Source: an uncultured Phenylobacterium sp. (GTDB lineage Bacteria; Pseudomonadota; Alphaproteobacteria; Caulobacterales; Caulobacteraceae). From it: DNA of 22,508 nt. Each line of letters begins with the position of its first letter. Positions within the stretch are counted from its first letter, which is position 1. The stretch is from contig CAMFIW010000003.1 of assembly GCA_945952355.1 (NCBI GenBank), positions 1-22,508 of the forward strand. Direction: 5' to 3'. The position numbers and the translations under genes were made by a program. The notes under the pieces are model-generated. The model worked only from the letters and a program-made list of their open reading frames with translations, did not search any database and was not told the origin of the DNA. This document shows positions 22,090 to 22,508 of the stretch, piece by piece.

Positions 22090-22508
22090 ATGAACCGTCC
22101 GCTCGCCGCTCTTGCGGCCGCGCTGTGCCTGGGGGCGGCGCCGAAGCCGGCCTATGACCTCTTGATCACCCACGCGCTGATCTATGACGGGTCGGGCGGG
22201 CCACCCGTCGCGGGCGAGGTGGCGGTGAGGGGCGAACGGATCGCCTATGTCGGGCCGCATGCGCCGGGCGCGGCGATCAAAACCCTGGACGCCCACGGTA
22301 AGGCGGTGGCGCCCGGCTTCATCAACATGCTGAGCTGGGCCAATGAGAGCCTGATCGCCGACGGCCGAGGTCTCTCCGACCTCAAGCAGGGCGTGACCCT
22401 GGAGGTGATGGGCGAGGGCAACTCCATGGGCCCGCTCAACGCCGACATGAAGGCCAAGACCCTGCGCCGCCAGGGCGACATCAAGTTCCCAGTCGATTGG
22501 ACCAGCCT
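22090..22508 (+). CDS. amidohydrolase, D-aminoacylase-like (3' end outside window)
   Basis: The first 139 residues of an amidohydrolase-superfamily protein are in view. A short hydrophobic N-terminus (MNRPLAALAAALCLGAA) suggests a signal peptide. The metallo-dependent hydrolase opening follows: YDLLITHALIYDGSGGPPVA, a beta-sandwich VAVRGERIAYVG, and AVAPGFINMLSWANESLIAD. In D-aminoacylases and dihydroorotases the matching position reads PGFIDxHxH. Here the HxH metal pair is replaced by NMLSW, which I recall as a recurrent variant annotated as N-acyl-D-amino-acid deacylase. AGGGGG six bases before the ATG supports the start. It follows the ATP-grasp gene after 40 bases and may or may not belong to that operon. 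The frame is still open at the window edge. Confidence 0.82.
   Translation, partial: MNRPLAALAAALCLGAAPKPAYDLLITHALIYDGSGGPPVAGEVAVRGERIAYVGPHAPGAAIKTLDAHGKAVAPGFINMLSWANESLIADGRGLSDLKQGVTLEVMGEGNSMGPLNADMKAKTLRRQGDIKFPVDWTS

Overview
The window is about 22.5 kb of high-GC alphaproteobacterial chromosome. Gene content and style point to Caulobacterales (Caulobacter or Phenylobacterium type). The grounds are strong GC bias at third codon positions, a tsaD-gpsA-YciI gene order, interspersed palindromic repeats of the CCTCCCCCGTTGGGG kind, a possible CtrA-type box (GTAA-N7-TTAAC) upstream of ftsK, and promoter-like sequences resembling the Caulobacter housekeeping consensus. The genus is an inference. 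No tRNA, rRNA, CRISPR array, transposase or prophage gene was seen.

Layout. Positions 1-2398 (+) hold the end of tsaD, then gpsA, a YciI-like protein and a small Rieske protein, tightly packed with overlapping stops and starts. A perfect palindrome (2399-2425) follows. Positions 2430-3853 (-) hold a creatininase-family hydrolase and a TetR regulator, divergent from a darcynin-family protein (3929-4273, +). A cytochrome P450 (4283-5659, -) and a second TetR regulator (5731-6414, +) diverge around a TTTAAC-GCT-GTTAAA operator candidate. Then come acetyl-CoA synthetase acs (6490-8424), an exported SRPBCC-like protein, and an Rsm22-family protein with a METTL17-like cysteine pattern. A proline-rich membrane-anchored protein (10041-10454, -) converges on Rsm22 with 2 bases between stops. 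A JmjC/cupin-like oxygenase candidate (10569-11498) is followed by a structured, repeat-rich gap, then ftsK (11809-14220) and a hybrid sensor histidine kinase (14393-16528). A 232-base gap of nested palindromic repeats separates these from a stand-alone LpxA-like acyltransferase (16761-17546, -).

The most interesting region is 17613-22049. It is a divergent two-armed version of the enterobacterial yjfIJKLMC gene set. The minus arm carries YjfK-like (DUF2491), YjfL-like (DUF350, four membrane segments) and YjfM/YgiB-like (DUF1190 lipoprotein) proteins. The plus arm carries a YjfI-like (DUF2170) protein, a PspA/IM30-family protein and an ATP-grasp ligase related to the glutathionylspermidine synthetase domain. 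Here the DUF2170 protein has an N-terminal extension resembling a ribbon-helix-helix DNA-binding domain, plus a well-placed internal start that could also give DUF2170 alone. The shared promoter region has a perfect 12-bp palindrome beside a TTGACA element. I read this as an envelope-stress or membrane-remodelling module that may regulate itself; its biochemistry is not established. The window ends inside an amidohydrolase gene of the D-aminoacylase type.
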